From Limnomonas spitsbergensis (taxonomy: Eukaryota > Chlorophyta > Chlorophyceae > Chlamydomonadales): a stretch of DNA of 64,000 nucleotides. A program made the translations under genes and the position numbers. The stretch covers positions 2,728,001 through 2,792,000 of the forward strand of contig JAYJMM010000039.1 in assembly GCA_037349105.1 (NCBI GenBank). Reading direction: 5' to 3'. The notes beneath the pieces are model-generated. The model made no database searches and was not told the DNA's origin. It saw only the letters and a program-made list of their open reading frames with translations. Positions 33,222 through 44,879 of this stretch are shown in pieces; position 1 is the stretch's first letter, and the number at the start of each line of letters is the position of its first letter.

Positions 33222-36200
33222 ATGGTCATGAATCGCATCACCGATGCTGCCCCGGCTGTATCGTTGCGATGGGCGGAGCTAGTGGACGCAGCATGGGACG
33301 AGGTGCTGCTGCAGCTCAGGCCCTGTGACCTGCCCAACACCAGGTGTGACCTCCAGACGACAGCAGACAGGCAGATGCCCCCGACCGGATGTTGCACGCA
33401 ACAGGCATGCGAACGGCCACCACCCCACCCTTCAGGATCAAAGACGAATGCCACCTATCCCACCGATGTTCCTCCGCGGGTTCCCAGTTCTCTGGGGACC
33501 TTTTGCATTAAGGAACAGGATGAAGGGGTAAACACGATTTCTGCTGCCTAAAATGTGGACATGCTCCAGAACGTGCACTGACAGCAAAACCAGGTTGGGA
33601 CAGAGTTGCAGCAACGGCCTGGAAATCTCAGGGGCGCCAGTATCTGCAGACTGCATGCGGTAGGGCCTGCTCTCACCATGCAAGCCAGAGGCAACAGGAA
33701 GTCTCCATTGGGCTCCCGGAACTTTTTCACAGAAGCCTTGGCCAACAGAACTGCAGAGACCAACTAGGGCAGAAATCAACCAGTTGGAATTGCGAACTAT
33801 AAGAATCCCATGCCAGCTCTCCCCCTGTCCCCCTCTTCAAGGGGGACAGAGGGAGTAACCTCCTCGAGCTCAATTTGGGTCCCAGATGATGGAGGCGCAA
33901 GGCACCCTTCCTCTGGGCCTCATAGCTCAATTGGGGTCCCAGACGGCAAGGAAGCTTCGCGCCTCTGTTCATGGCGGGTCCCATGCGCATGCAGGCAGCC
34001 CCCGCAAGAAATTGTTCAGTACCAGTAGACCTGGCCTCGTATCTTTTTCTCAGCCACTACTGAACTGGTACATTTTGTTGAACTTGGTCCTTTCCTGTTT
34101 TGATGAACCTTGCAAACCGTCATTTGTTTAGCGTGGCTTCACTTGGCCTGTTGCACTCTCACCCCTGCACCCCTGCTAATCTGGCCATGTGGGCCTATCC
34201 CTGTGGGCCTGCTGCCTTACTAGCATGCCCCTGCTAATCTGCCCATGTGAGCCTGCACCTCCTAATCTGTGTATGCTGGCCTGCTGCCCCTACTAGCCTG
34301 CCCTGTGGGCCTGCCCCTGCTAATCCGCCACTATGGGCGTACCCCTGCTAACCTGCCCTTGTGGGCCTGCCCCTGCTAATCTGCCCATGTGGGCCTGCCC
34401 CTGCTTACCTACCCTTGTGGGCCTGCCCCTGCTAATCTGCCATATGGGCCTGCCCTTGATCAATCACATGTCAGCCTCTGAGGATCCTTCTAAAAGTTGC
34501 TGGTCTCTCTTCATGCTATCCGCAAGGCTTATAATTGTACAGCAAACCAACGCAGGTAGACAACGAATAAAAAACAAAATCTAATTATTTGGAAGTCCAA
34601 GATTTAATCAGCATGCTGTGTGTCTGGCCATGCCATGCCATGCCATGCCATACCATGCCATACCATGCCATGCCATGCCATGCCTGACTGCCCTCTGTGT
34701 TCTCTATGGAGCCCCAAATCGCCAACGTGTGCCTCGTGACAGGTTGGTGTGTCGCGCACGGCGCAGAGACGTCTCCAGAGGCATCTACTCCCTACAGCGC
34801 TTGCTGGCCAGCGGGGACATGCTGTGCTTGCCCTTGCATGAGACTTCCTCTACGTGCCCTTGCATGGGACATGCTGTACGTGCCCTTGCATGGAGCATGC
34901 TGTACGTGCCCTTGCATGGGACATGCTGTCCATGCCCTTGCATGGGACATGCTGTACGAGCCCTTGCACGGGACATGCTGTACATGCCCTTGCATGGGAC
35001 ATGCTGTACGTGCCCTTGCATGGGACATGCTGTATGTGCCCTTACATAGGACATTCTGTACGTGCCCTTGCATGGGACATGCTGTGCGGGCCCTTGCATG
35101 GGACTTCCTCTACGTGCCCTTGCATGAGACATGTTGTACGTGCCCTTGCATGGGACATGCTGTACGTGCCCTTGCATGGGACATGCTGTACGAGCCCTTG
35201 CATGGGACATGCTGTAGATGCCCTTGCATGGGACATGCTGTACGAGCCCTTGCATGGGACCTGCTGTCCATGCCCTTGCATGGGACATTCTGTACGTGCC
35301 CTTGCATGGGACATGCTGTGCGTGCCCTTGCATGGGACATGTTGTACGTGCCCTTGCATGGGACATGCTGTACGTGCCCTTGCATCAAGCTTACAGTGTT
35401 TATTTTTTCGACAGGCCACCCAGCGGCCATCGAAGGCCCGATTTGGATTAACCATCGACCAGCCTACAACTGATGGCCAATGCAGCATGGCTGGCCACAA
35501 ATGGGGTTACAGGCCAGAGGCCGGACTGTAGCTGATATGTAGCCGAGTCAAGAAAAAATAAACAATGAAGCTTCCCTACTTCTGCGGCAGATGTGGAGCC
35601 TTCCCCTCCTGGGCCTGGTTCACTTGGAGCTGTCAGGGGGCATGGCCCACGGAGGCTTTGACCCTGGCCTCCTGCTGCCCCGGCCTCAGAGGTTGCATGC
35701 CGTTCATGCCTAGGAAGCTTGTCTCTGAAGGGTCATATGCTGCTTCAAGACAGGTGGGTAGGGCCATGCCCTGCTGCAGGACAGGAGGGGCAGAGGAGGG
35801 GGATCCGAGAAAGAGGTGGTGGATGGTGGTGGATGTTGCCATTCCAGCAACCGTATTTTCTTCTGTCCTGATGAGTACCTGATTTAAAAAACGAGGTACA
35901 CCGTACTTTTGCAGTACTTTTGGATGTTTTGGCCGACGTTCTTATTTGTTTCAGGTGCTTGTATTCGGTATTTATTGGTAACATGCGCTGCTGCTTCACA
36001 ACGCTGGGGGTCCTGTCCGATAACGCAGATGTTGCGCAGGATGCTCTTCGTTGCTGCGACGAGCAGGTTGAACACCTGTTGGGATCTTCAGAGCATTTGG
36101 CGACCCTGGCCTGCCCTGCTGGTCCCTCGTGACTAGCTCACCAGACCTCTGTTGAATTTCCCGGCCATGAGGTCACCTTCAGGAGGCTTCCATACATCGA

Positions 36201-39200
36201 ACCGATCGGGACTTCACCTGGACCGACCTTTTGCAAGCAGTCCAAGCTGCACGGCAGGCCATGCATGAGGGTGCGGCCGGAGGACGATAGGAAGCTGAAG
36301 TGCATCTGGTTAAGGGAAATACTGCCCCCTGGAAATCAAGGCTTCCTTGCCTCTCTGCCCCTTTTCCTTTCATATTCCGTCAGATCTAGATGTGTCTTGC
36401 TCGATCCCCTTGGTTGTCAGGGCCTCCTTGCCTCTCTGCCCCTTATCCTTTCATATTCCGTCAGATCTAGATGTGTCTTGCTCCATCCCCTTGGCTGTCA
36501 GGGCCTCCTTGCCTCTCTGCCCCTTATCCTTTCATATTCCGTCAGATCTAGATGTGTCTTGCTCCATCCCCTTGGCTGTCAGGGCCTCCTTGCCTCTCTG
36601 CCCCTTTTCCTTTCATATTCCGTCAGATCTAGATGTGTCTTGCTCGATCCCCTTGGCTGTTAGGGCCTCCTTGCCTCTCTGCCCCTTTTCCTTTCATATT
36701 CCGTCAGATCTAGATGTGTTTTGCTCGATCCCCTTGGCTGTCAGGGCCTCCTTGCCTCTCTGCCCCTTTTCCTTTCATATTCTGTCAGATCTAGATGTGT
36801 CTTGCTCCATCCCCTTGGCTGTCAGGGCCTCCTTGCCTCTCTGCCCCTTTTCCTTTCATATTCCGTCAGATCTAGATGTGTCTTGCTCCATCCCCTTGGC
36901 TGTCAGGGCCTTCTTGCCTCTCTGCCCCTTTTCCTTTCATATTCCGTCAGATCTAGATGTGTCTTGCTCCATCCCCTTGGCTGTCAGGGCTTCCTTGCCT
37001 CTCTGCCCCTTTTCCTTTCATATTCCGTCAGATCTAGATGTGTCTTGCTCGATCCCCTTGGTTGTCAGGGCCTCCTTGCCTCTCTGCCCCTTATCCTTTC
37101 ATATTCCGTCAGATCTAGATGTGTCTTGCTCCATCCCCTTGGCTGTCAGGGCCTCCTTGCCTCTCGGCCCCTTATCCTTTCATATTCCGTCAGATCTAGA
37201 TGTGTCTTGCTCCATCCCCTTGGCTGTCAGGGCCTCCTTGCCTCTCTGCCCCTTTTCCTTTCATATTCCGTCAGATCTAGATGTGTCTTGCTCCATCCCC
37301 TTGGCTGTCAGGGCCTCCTTGCCTCTCGGCCCCTTATCCTCTCATATTCCGTCAGATCTAGATGTGTCTTGCTCCATCCCTTTGGCTGTCAGGGCCTCCT
37401 TGCCTCTCTGCCCCTTTTCCTTTCATATCCCGTCAGATCTAGATGTGTCTTGCTCCATCTCCTTGGCTGTCAGGGCCTCCTTGCCTCTCTGCCCCTTTTC
37501 CTTTCATATTCCGTCAGATCTAGATGTGTCTTGCTCCATCCCCTTGGCTGTCAGGGCCTCCTTGCCTCTCTGCCCCTTTTCCTTTCATATTCCGCCGTCA
37601 GATCTAGATGTGTCTTGCTCCATCCCTTTGGCTGTCAGGGCCTCCTTGCCTCTCTGCCCCTTTTCCTTTCATATTCCGTCAGATCTAGATGTGTCTTGCT
37701 CCATCCCCCACCGACAGGCACCTAGATGCCAGGGCCTCCTTGCCTCTCTGCCCCTTTTCCTTTCATATTCCGCCGTCAGATCTAGATGTGTCTTGCTCCA
37801 TCCCCTTGGCTGTCAGGGCCTCCTTGCCTCTCTGCCCCTTATCCTTTCATATTCCGTCAGATCTAGATGTGTCTTGCTCGATCCCCTTGGCTGTCAGGGC
37901 CTCCTTGCCTCTCTGCCCCTTTTCCATACATATTCCGCCGTCAGATCTAGATGTGTCTTGCTCCATCCCCTTGGCTGTCAGGGCCTCCTTGCCTCTCTGC
38001 CCCTTTTCCTTTCATATTCCGTCAGATCTAGATGTGTCTTGCTCGATCCCCTTGGCTGTCAGGGCCTCCTTGCCTCTCTGCCCCTTATCCTTTCATATTC
38101 CGTCAGATCTAGATGTGTCTTGCTCCATCCCCTTGGCTGTCAGGGCCTCCTTGCCTCTCTGCCCCTTTTCCTTACATATTCCGCCGTCAGATCTAGATGT
38201 GTCTTGCTCCATCCCCTTGGCTGTCAGGGCCTCCTTGCCTCTCTGCCCCTTTTCCTTTCATATTCCGTCAGATCTAGATGTGTCTTGCTCGATCCCCTTG
38301 GCTGTCAGGGCCTCCTTGCCTCTCTGCCCCTTTTCCTTTCATATTCCGTCAGATCTAGATGTGTTTTGCTCCATCCCCTTGGCTGTCAGGGCCTCCTTGC
38401 CTCTCTGCCCCTTTTCCTTTCATATTCCGTCAGATCTAGATGTGTCTTGCTCCATCCCCTTGGCTGTCAGGGCCTCCTTGCCTCTCTGCCCCTTTTCCTT
38501 TCATATTCCGTCAGATCTAGATGTGTCTTGCTCCATCCCCTTGGCTGTCAGGGCCTCCTTGCCTCTCGGCTTTTTTCCTTTCATATTCCGTCAGATCTAG
38601 ATGTGTCTTGCTCCATCCCCTTGGCTGTCAGGGCCTCCTTGCCTCTCTGCCCCTTATCCTTTTAGTTTCCGTCAGATCTAGATGTGTCTTGCTCCATCCC
38701 CTTGGCTGTCAGGGCCTCCTTGCCTCTCTGCCCCTTTTCCTGTCATATTCCGTCAGATCTAGATGTGTCTTGCTCCATCCCCTTGGCTGTCAGGGCCTCC
38801 TTGCCTCTCTGCCTCTTTTCCTTTCATATTCCGTCAGATCTAGATGTGTCTTGCTCCATCCCCTTGGCTGTCAGGGCCTCCTTGCCTCTCTGCCCCTTTT
38901 CCTTTCATATTCCGTCAGATCTAGATGTGTCTTGCTCGATCCCCTTGGCTGTCAGGGCCTCCTTGCCTCTCTGCCCCTTTTCCTTTCATATTCCGTCAGA
39001 TCTAGATGTGTCTTGCACTCTTGCTCCATCCCCTTGGCTGTCAGGGCCTCCTTGCCTCTCTGCCCCTTTTCCTTTCATATTCCGTCAGATCTAGATGTGT
39101 CTTGCTCCATCCCTTTGGCTGTCAGGGCCTCCTTGCCTCTCTGTCCCTTTTCCTTTCATATCCCGTCAGATCTAGATGTGTCTTGCTCCATCCCCTAGGC

Positions 39201-42200
39201 TGTCAGGGCCTCCTTGCCTCTCTGCCCCTTTTCCTTTCATATTCCGTCAGATCTAGATGTGTCTTGCTCCATCCCCTTGGCTGTCAGGGCCTCCTTGCCT
39301 CTCTGCCCCTTTTCCTTTCATATTCCGTCAGATCTAGATGTGTCTTGCTCCACCCCCTTGGCTGTCAGGGCCTCCTTGCCTCTCTGCCCCTTTTCCTTTC
39401 ATATTCCGTCAGATCTAGATGTGTCTTGCTCCATCCCCCACCGACATGCACCTAGATGTCAAGGCCTCCTTGCCTCTCTGCCCCTTTTCCTTTCATATTC
39501 CGCCGCCAGATCTAGATGTGTCTTGCTCCATCCCCTTGGCTGTCAGGGCCTCCTTGCCTCTCTGCCCCTTATCCTTTCATATTCCGTCAGATCTAGATGT
39601 GTCTTGCTCGATCCCCTTGGCTGTTAGGGCCTCCTTGCCTCTTGGCCCCTTTTCCTTTCATATTCCGTCAGATCTAGATGTGTCTTGCTCGATCCCCTTG
39701 GCTGTCAGGGCCTCCTTGCCTCTCTGCCCCTTTTCCTTTCATATTCTGTCAGATCTAGATGTGTCTTGCACTCTTGCTCCATCCCCTTGGCTGTCAGGGC
39801 CTCCTTGCCTCTTGGCCCCTTTTCCTTTCATATTCCGTCAGATCTAGATGTGTCTTGCTCCATCCCTTTGGCTGTCAGGGCCTCCTTGCCTCTCTGCCCC
39901 TTTTCCTTACATATTCCGCCGTCAGATCTAGATGTGTCTTGCTCCATCCCCTTGGCTGTCAGGGCCTCCTTGCCTCTCTGCCCCTTTTCCTTTCATATTC
40001 CGTCAGATCTAGATGTGTCTTGCTCCATCCCCTTGGCTGTCAGGGCCTCCTTGCCTCTCTGCCCCTTTTCCTTTCATATTCCGTCAGATCTAGATGTGTC
40101 TTGCTCCATCCCCCACCGACAGGCACCTAGATGTCAGGGCCTCCTTGCCTCCCTGCACCTCTTCCTCTTATAATTCCGTCAGGTCTAGATATGTCTTGCT
40201 CATATCTAAATGTGTCTGGCTCCACCCCCTAACATGCACCTGGCTGTCCTCGCCTCCCTGCCGGCCCTGCTATCTCTCAATCTCAGCGTACCCGGCAGCA
40301 GCCTTTGGGACCCGGTATGGCTGGGGCCACTCAACCATCCCATGACTGGCGGCGGCGGCAGCAGCCAGCTGACCGTGTCCGGCCTGGGCCACCTGGAGCA
40401 GCTGAGGCTCTGCAGCTAGTGCCCGGCAAACGCGCCCATTCCGATATGGGTTCAGGGTGCAAGGTTTGAGGCATTGAGGCACCTGGTGAGGCCTGTCAGG
40501 GTTTGGTCCCCATCAGCCAGTGAAAGCCATCCGGAAGCCTACCGGAGGTGCTCTGGTGTGCATGTTATGTAGGACACGTCCAACACAGAGCTGTGCAATT
40601 GCGCCGTAGTTCAGAAATCTTGTTGGCAATTATGGTCCCGTACTGGTGAACGTAGCTGAATTCGCCCTGAAATTACAGTGGCTGAAAATCAGATACATAG
40701 TTCAGCCACCGTAAGGATCGTAATTGGCGCAGCACACGTCCTATACCGCTCTCACCTCCTCTGCCAGCCTTGAGCTAACCGCAGCGGTCAAAGGCCCCGC
40801 TTGTTGCTCCCTACAACAAACGTCTTATGCCCCTCATAACTCTCTCCCCTCACTCCCTCTCTCTCTTCCCCCCCTGCAGGTATCGCGTGCAGAGCGGGTC
40901 AGATGTATCAACACGTTTGAGGGGTACTGAGGTTTGACCCGCCGTCTTAACCTGGTTCACACTACTAGCAGTACCAACTGCCATTTGAGGTAATCTCTCT
41001 AGGAACTGCCTTGATCGACCTGGTGTGTTGCTACATCGCCAAGTGATGTAATCAGCTTGCCATACACGGTTTATTGAGGCCTGTTGGGGTATCATTTGAA
41101 TCCGAATGGCAGTTGGATGCCAAAAACTGCCCCGTTGGGTACCAAACTTGCGACGGCTGAGCCTGAAAAGTGGCCAAAACCCGGTTATGGTGGAGCCTGA
41201 ATTGGATGTACGTGGGGCATAGACGGAGGCATTGCCACCATCCCTGGGTCATTTGGCCAATCCAGCATGCAGATATGGCCTTCCATGTGGCCCACATCAG
41301 GGCTGTCTTTCATGGATTGGAATTCACTCCAAACCTGTCTGATTGCTATGATGTCTGGTGATTCAGAGAGCCTGAGAGTAGCTCATTAAGACTGCCCACC
41401 CAATTTGCGCACTATTCCCCACTCCCGAGGCTGCAAATTTAAGACATAGGTGGCTCGTCAGGAAGCCATGCCCCTTGCCCCATGCAGCTCCTCAGCCATG
41501 CAAGCTCCCATATCACTGCCACTGAGATCCAGAATGCCTTAAGTCAGGTATCCACTCTTTATTCACACATATTGGTTTTCATGTCCTTTATTCCAGGCCC
41601 CCCTTCTTATCTCAGCTGAGCCAGCCAGATCTGCCGATGACTGGTTTTGCGAGATGATGGAAAAAAACAGCACTGGTGGTTTCAGAGCCACAACCCTAGG
41701 CTTTACATCAGGTAATACTTCAGCTATGGAGGCCAGCACTGCACTATAAAATCCTCAAAACATTAGAGGCAGGCCCCTCAGCATGGCCAAGTTATCTCAA
41801 AACATAAATTTATTGGAGTTGGTGATTCTGTCAAGTGGACTCCTTAAGCCCATTTTGTTTGCGTTTGATTATCTCAAGGGACAGTTGGTGCCTACCAGTA
41901 TTAGTGCACTGCTAGCAATCAGGTTGGAGCACAGTCAATGTGTAACTGATATCAAGTCGTGACCTAATGTCCTTGCACTGCTGGGCCTGTCCACGTTTTT
42001 ACGATACATATGACCCGCCCTGTGTGTGGACGACTGCTTCCTGTACCACCTGACCTCACGCTCCTCCTTGACGTACCTCAGCATGGCGGGTTGCACCGCC
42101 ATCAGCAACATCGGCCTGGTATCCTACCTGGCAGGGTGGGTGTGAACGTGGGATGTGGGAATACAGTACAAACAGCAACACTAGCAGGGGAGGGGTGAGC

Positions 42201-43487
42201 CTGGGGTGGGGGTATATCAGAACAAACAGCGACACTAGCAGGGGGGTGTGAGCCTGGGGTGGGGGGATATCAGAATAACCAGCAACATGGGATGGATGGG
42301 TGTTAGAGGAGGAACGAGTCAGAACAGTATGGTCAGCAGCATTGGCACTCTTGCCCCGCCTTTCGCTCACCTAGCTCACCACTTCGCATGAAAGACAAGG
42401 CCTTGGGGGCTGGGTGGGTTGTCTGGGATTGCAAACGCGCTATGGCCAAACTCAGGGCAGGGCCTTAACCATGAACCCTCATTTCTAAACACTTAACCTC
42501 AAACCCTTAAGCCTATCTTAAAATACAGTGACGATCTGGCCCCGCTCATTATCAACTGAAATACAAATCAATTCAAACCTGAGTAACACGGCAGTCCAGC
42601 TCCAGCACCTCGACAGCTCTGGTTGCGTCACGTTTGTGTCTGACCTCGGAATAGGCAGGTTGTCGCAGCTGCGGCGGCTACAACACCTAGCCATAAAATA
42701 CATTGACAGGTGTGGAAAGTAGTAGACAGGTGTTGACATGTATGGACAGGTGTGGGCTGATGATGCGGGGGCTGTCTGCTACTCAGCATTGTTTTCGGGG
42801 TTGACCTGTCTTTCAAAGCTGTCGTTCGTGATTCACAATTCCGAGTGTCACATCCCGAAGCAGAGATGTGTTTGTTACTTCTCCCCTAAGGGTCACCGAT
42901 GCCTTGTTTGGACTAGTATCTCAAACTTGTGGTTGTTGTCTTCCGCCCAAAGGGTCACCAATGCCGGCGTGGCCGCTTTCCTTCACGGTGGATCGCCCAA
43001 CCTGAGGGGCATCAGTATGGCGGGCTGCACTCGCCTCACAGACAAAGGTGGGGACGGTCAACGGTTGGTTTTCTCCGGTCCTCTGCCTGTGCGTGCCTTA
43101 GCCTCTGCCTCGTCTTGTTGGTGCTGCCGGTTGGCACTGCCTGGCCCTTGGAAAAAGGTTGTCCCTTTCTCATGCACACACCCTCCCAAAATTTCCCCCC
43201 CTATTGGGTTCCTTCGCACCTGACATGGACCGCCTAGACCTGTCTCCAAGCAGCCACATACTAGACGGGGGCGTGGCGGCTGTGGTCGACGCCTGCCCCT
43301 GTCCTTGCGCATCCCCCTTCAAAAAAATCGAAATTCTGCCCCTATGTCCCCTCCCCTATCAACACTGCACCTGTTGGCGTCGCTTGCACCTGGCATGGAG
43401 CGCCTAGACGTGTCTATTTGCTGCCGCATACACGGGGGGGCGCGTGGCGGCTGTGGTGGTCTGAAGGAGCTGCGGTGGCGTTAGTGG
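33222..43487 (+). CDS. F-box / leucine-rich-repeat protein (exon borders incomplete)
   Basis: Exon 1 33222-33343 starts at an ATG in good context (gaccatgg) and reads WAELVDAAWDEVLLQLRPCDLPNTR. It joins in phase to exon 2 at 34743, LVCRARRRDVSRGIYSLQ. Together they form an F-box (..vLlqL.p.DL...RlVCR.wr..v), the segment that binds Skp1 in SCF ubiquitin ligases. A further likely exon is 36183-36270 (FTWTDLLQAVQAARQAMHE). LRR exons follow near 40229-40418 (HLAVLASLPALLSLNLS), 41100-41167 (GCQKLPRWVPNLRRLSLK), 42025-42135 (SSLTYLSMAGCTAISNIGL), 42600-42709 and 42953-43047 (SPNLRGISMAGCTRLTDKG), then 43380-43487 ending in TAG. The last two well-defined exons join in phase. LRRs of this Cys-containing type select the substrate of the ligase. 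Several middle exons lack a clear acceptor, so the gene may be damaged. Confidence 0.6.
34140..34460. repeat. About 28-bp repeat 'tgggcctgcccctgctaatc'
   Basis: Ten or so degenerate units of cctgcccctgctaatctgcccatgtgggc within the first intron of the F-box/LRR gene. Confidence 0.85.
34625..34685. repeat. (CATGC/CATAC)n simple repeat
   Basis: Runs of ccatgccatgccataccatg, 5-base period, in the intron just before exon 34743. Confidence 0.85.
34845..35392. repeat. 26-bp tandem repeat (about 21 copies)
   Basis: Unit tacgtgcccttgcatgggac plus atgctg. It begins within 60 bases of the end of the F-box exon, whose own sequence ggggacatgctgtgcttgccc looks like the founder unit, so the array probably arose from the exon's 3' end. 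Because 26 is not a multiple of 3 it is open in several frames on both strands. None of these is believable protein. Confidence 0.95.
35395..36182. other. Intron of the F-box/LRR gene, no firm feature
   Basis: Acceptor-like sites (tcgacag at 35415) but no exon that joins in phase with confidence. One open stretch at 35920-36132 (CCFTTLGVLSDNADVAQDAL) is a possible exon. Confidence 0.4.
36335..40170. repeat. 81-bp tandem array, about 47 copies, open in frame throughout
   Basis: Unit agatctagatgtgtcttgct...ctttcatattccgtc of 81 bases, copies mostly 95% or more alike. 81 bases is 27 codons, so frames stay open for up to 772 codons. Three copies carry a 3-base insertion (ccgccgtc) and a few carry gcactct or caccgacaggcacctagatg variants. 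No stop selection or codon bias is seen, and the unit resembles the start of the LRR exon that follows. I regard it as an intronic minisatellite. Confidence 0.95.
40171..42012 (+). other. Intron and weak LRR exon segments
   Basis: Contains LRR exon 40229-40418 and remnant 41100-41167 of the F-box/LRR gene. A possible exon at 40870-40922 has a good acceptor (cccctgcag), and one at 41480-41548 ends in a gtatcc donor (HITATEIQNALSQ). The rest shows nothing. Confidence 0.4.
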
Positions 43488-43490
43488 CGT
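43220..43490 (+). repeat. Duplicated LRR exon segment
   Basis: 43220-43300 (APDMDRLDLSPSSHILDGGV) and 43390-43487 (LASLAPGMERLDVSICCRI) are two diverged copies of one LRR segment sharing cacctg.catgga.cgcctaga and ggggg.gcgtggcggctgtgg. No AG acceptor stands close in front of either. The second copy ends in LKELRWR and a stop. Confidence 0.6.
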
Positions 43491-43892
43491 GGATCAGAAC
43501 GCCCGGCGCCCCTCCTGCCGTACTACGGCAGCAGACGCAGGCAGGAAGCTGCCGGGCAGCTGCTGCATGTAGTTGCCTGGTGGCTGCCGTAGGTCGTCGC
43601 GCACTGATGCGTGGTCTCTATACGAGTGGGCTACGGGGGGGGCTTGATGTATAATCAGAAAGACAGAGCCCTTGCGCATCTGACTAAAAATATGAAGCCA
43701 TACCGGTAGTATTGTGTGACTCCGCTCCCTCTGCCTCTCACATGCACTCATGCCCACCTGACCTCCGTGCCTGCATGCGTGCACCATGCTCACCTTTCCT
43801 CCATTCCTATCTCCCTCACTCCCACACCTGTGCTGGTGTTTTCTGGTGACGGCCACATGCATGTGCAGGCGGTGTTACTGGCGGAGATCAAG

Positions 43893-44390
43893 GCAAGGCA
43901 GCATGCAGTGTACATTTTTGTGCTAGAAGTGCAATGGCAGGCAGCAAGCAGTGCACCTGTTTGTGCTAAGAAAGGCATGACAGGCAGCAAGCAGTGCACC
44001 TGTTTGTGCTAAGAAAGGCATGACATGCAGCAAGCAGTGCACCTGTTTGTGCTAAGAAAGGCATGACAGGCAGCAAGCAGTGCACCTGTGTGTGCTAGGG
44101 GTGTCATGACAGGCAGCAAGCAGTGCACCTGTTTGTGCTAGGGGTGCAATGACAGGCAGCATGCAGTGCACATGTGTGTGCTAGGGGTGCCATGACAGGC
44201 AGCAAGCAGGGCACATGTGTGTGCTAGGGGTGCCATGACAGGCAGCATGCAGTGCACATGTGTGTGCTAAGGGTGCAATGACAGGCAGCAAACAGGGCAC
44301 AAGTGTGTGCTAGGGGTGCAATGACAGGCAGCATGCAGTGCACCTGTGTGTGCTAGGGGTGACATTACAGGCATCATGCAGTGCACCTGT
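43893..44390. repeat. 43-bp tandem repeat (about 11 copies)
   Basis: Unit aggcagcaagcagtgcacct plus gtttgtgctaagaaaggcatgac, 43 bases. It follows gcggagatcaaggcaaggca, whose beginning may be its founder. Confidence 0.95.
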
Positions 44391-44725
44391 CTGTCTGCTT
44401 TGTGGTTTACCAGTGGACCTCGGACAGCGCTCACTGCCTTTTCCAGCTGCACCGACGTCCCCACCTCGACGTTTAATACCGAGTTGTTAGTTGCCCCAAA
44501 AAGTTTGAATGCACGTTCAGCATCGCTCGGCAATCCACCGTCCAATCTGGGGGCTCGGTCAATTACAGAGGGAACGCCCCCCGCCCCCCGCTGGGCAGGC
44601 AGGGCCATAGCTAGCTGTAAGTAATAGACGTGTTTTGACCAAAGAGGAAGCCCCAAGTCGTCTAAATGTCGACGTAGTTTGGGGGGATCGGGGGGCTTGC
44701 CGGCATTAGGGAGCAGGGGACCCGT
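44267..44725 (-). CDS. Unidentified minus-strand open frame
   Basis: Open on the minus strand from 44725 through 44391 with blocks GKPPDPPKLRRHLDDLGLPL, SKHVYYLQLAMALPAQR and TSVQLEKAVSAVRGPLVNHK. It then runs into the 43-bp array, which supplies its last 40 codons and the stop. Balanced composition and amphipathic helices argue for real or once-real protein, but the first ATG lies well inside the frame and no family is recognised. Head-to-head with the gene at 44880. Confidence 0.4.
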   Translation of the reverse strand, partial: TGPLLPNAGKPPDPPKLRRHLDDLGLPLWSKHVYYLQLAMALPAQRGAGGVPSVIDRAPRLDGGLPSDAERAFKLFGATNNSVLNVEVGTSVQLEKAVSAVRGPLVNHKADRQVHCMMPVMSPLAHTGALHAACHCTPSTHLCPVCCLSLHP

Positions 44726-44879
44726 TCAAGAAGGAGCCTCGTCCCATGGTGTGAACAAACTACGTCAGGGGACCCAATCTGATGTAGGTTTTAGTTCATG
44801 AGCCCATACCACAACCAACAGACTTAAAAGGGCTTTCCATGATGGGAGGGGACTATTGAAACGACTGAAAGAATTACAA

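Noticed and set aside
32831..33454. 207-codon minus-strand ORF
   Set aside because: Antisense to the F-box exon and to the retroelement repeat; Cys/Ser-rich with no domain.
34697..35531. 258- and 225-codon Cys-rich ORFs
   Set aside because: 26-bp array read in rotating frames. Only the first about 25 codons from 34743 are believed, as the F-box exon.
36347..38665. 772-codon open frame (and 334-, 303- and 225-codon relatives)
   Set aside because: It is a pure 81-bp tandem repeat; a period divisible by three with no stop in the unit stays open automatically. No start context, domain or codon preference.
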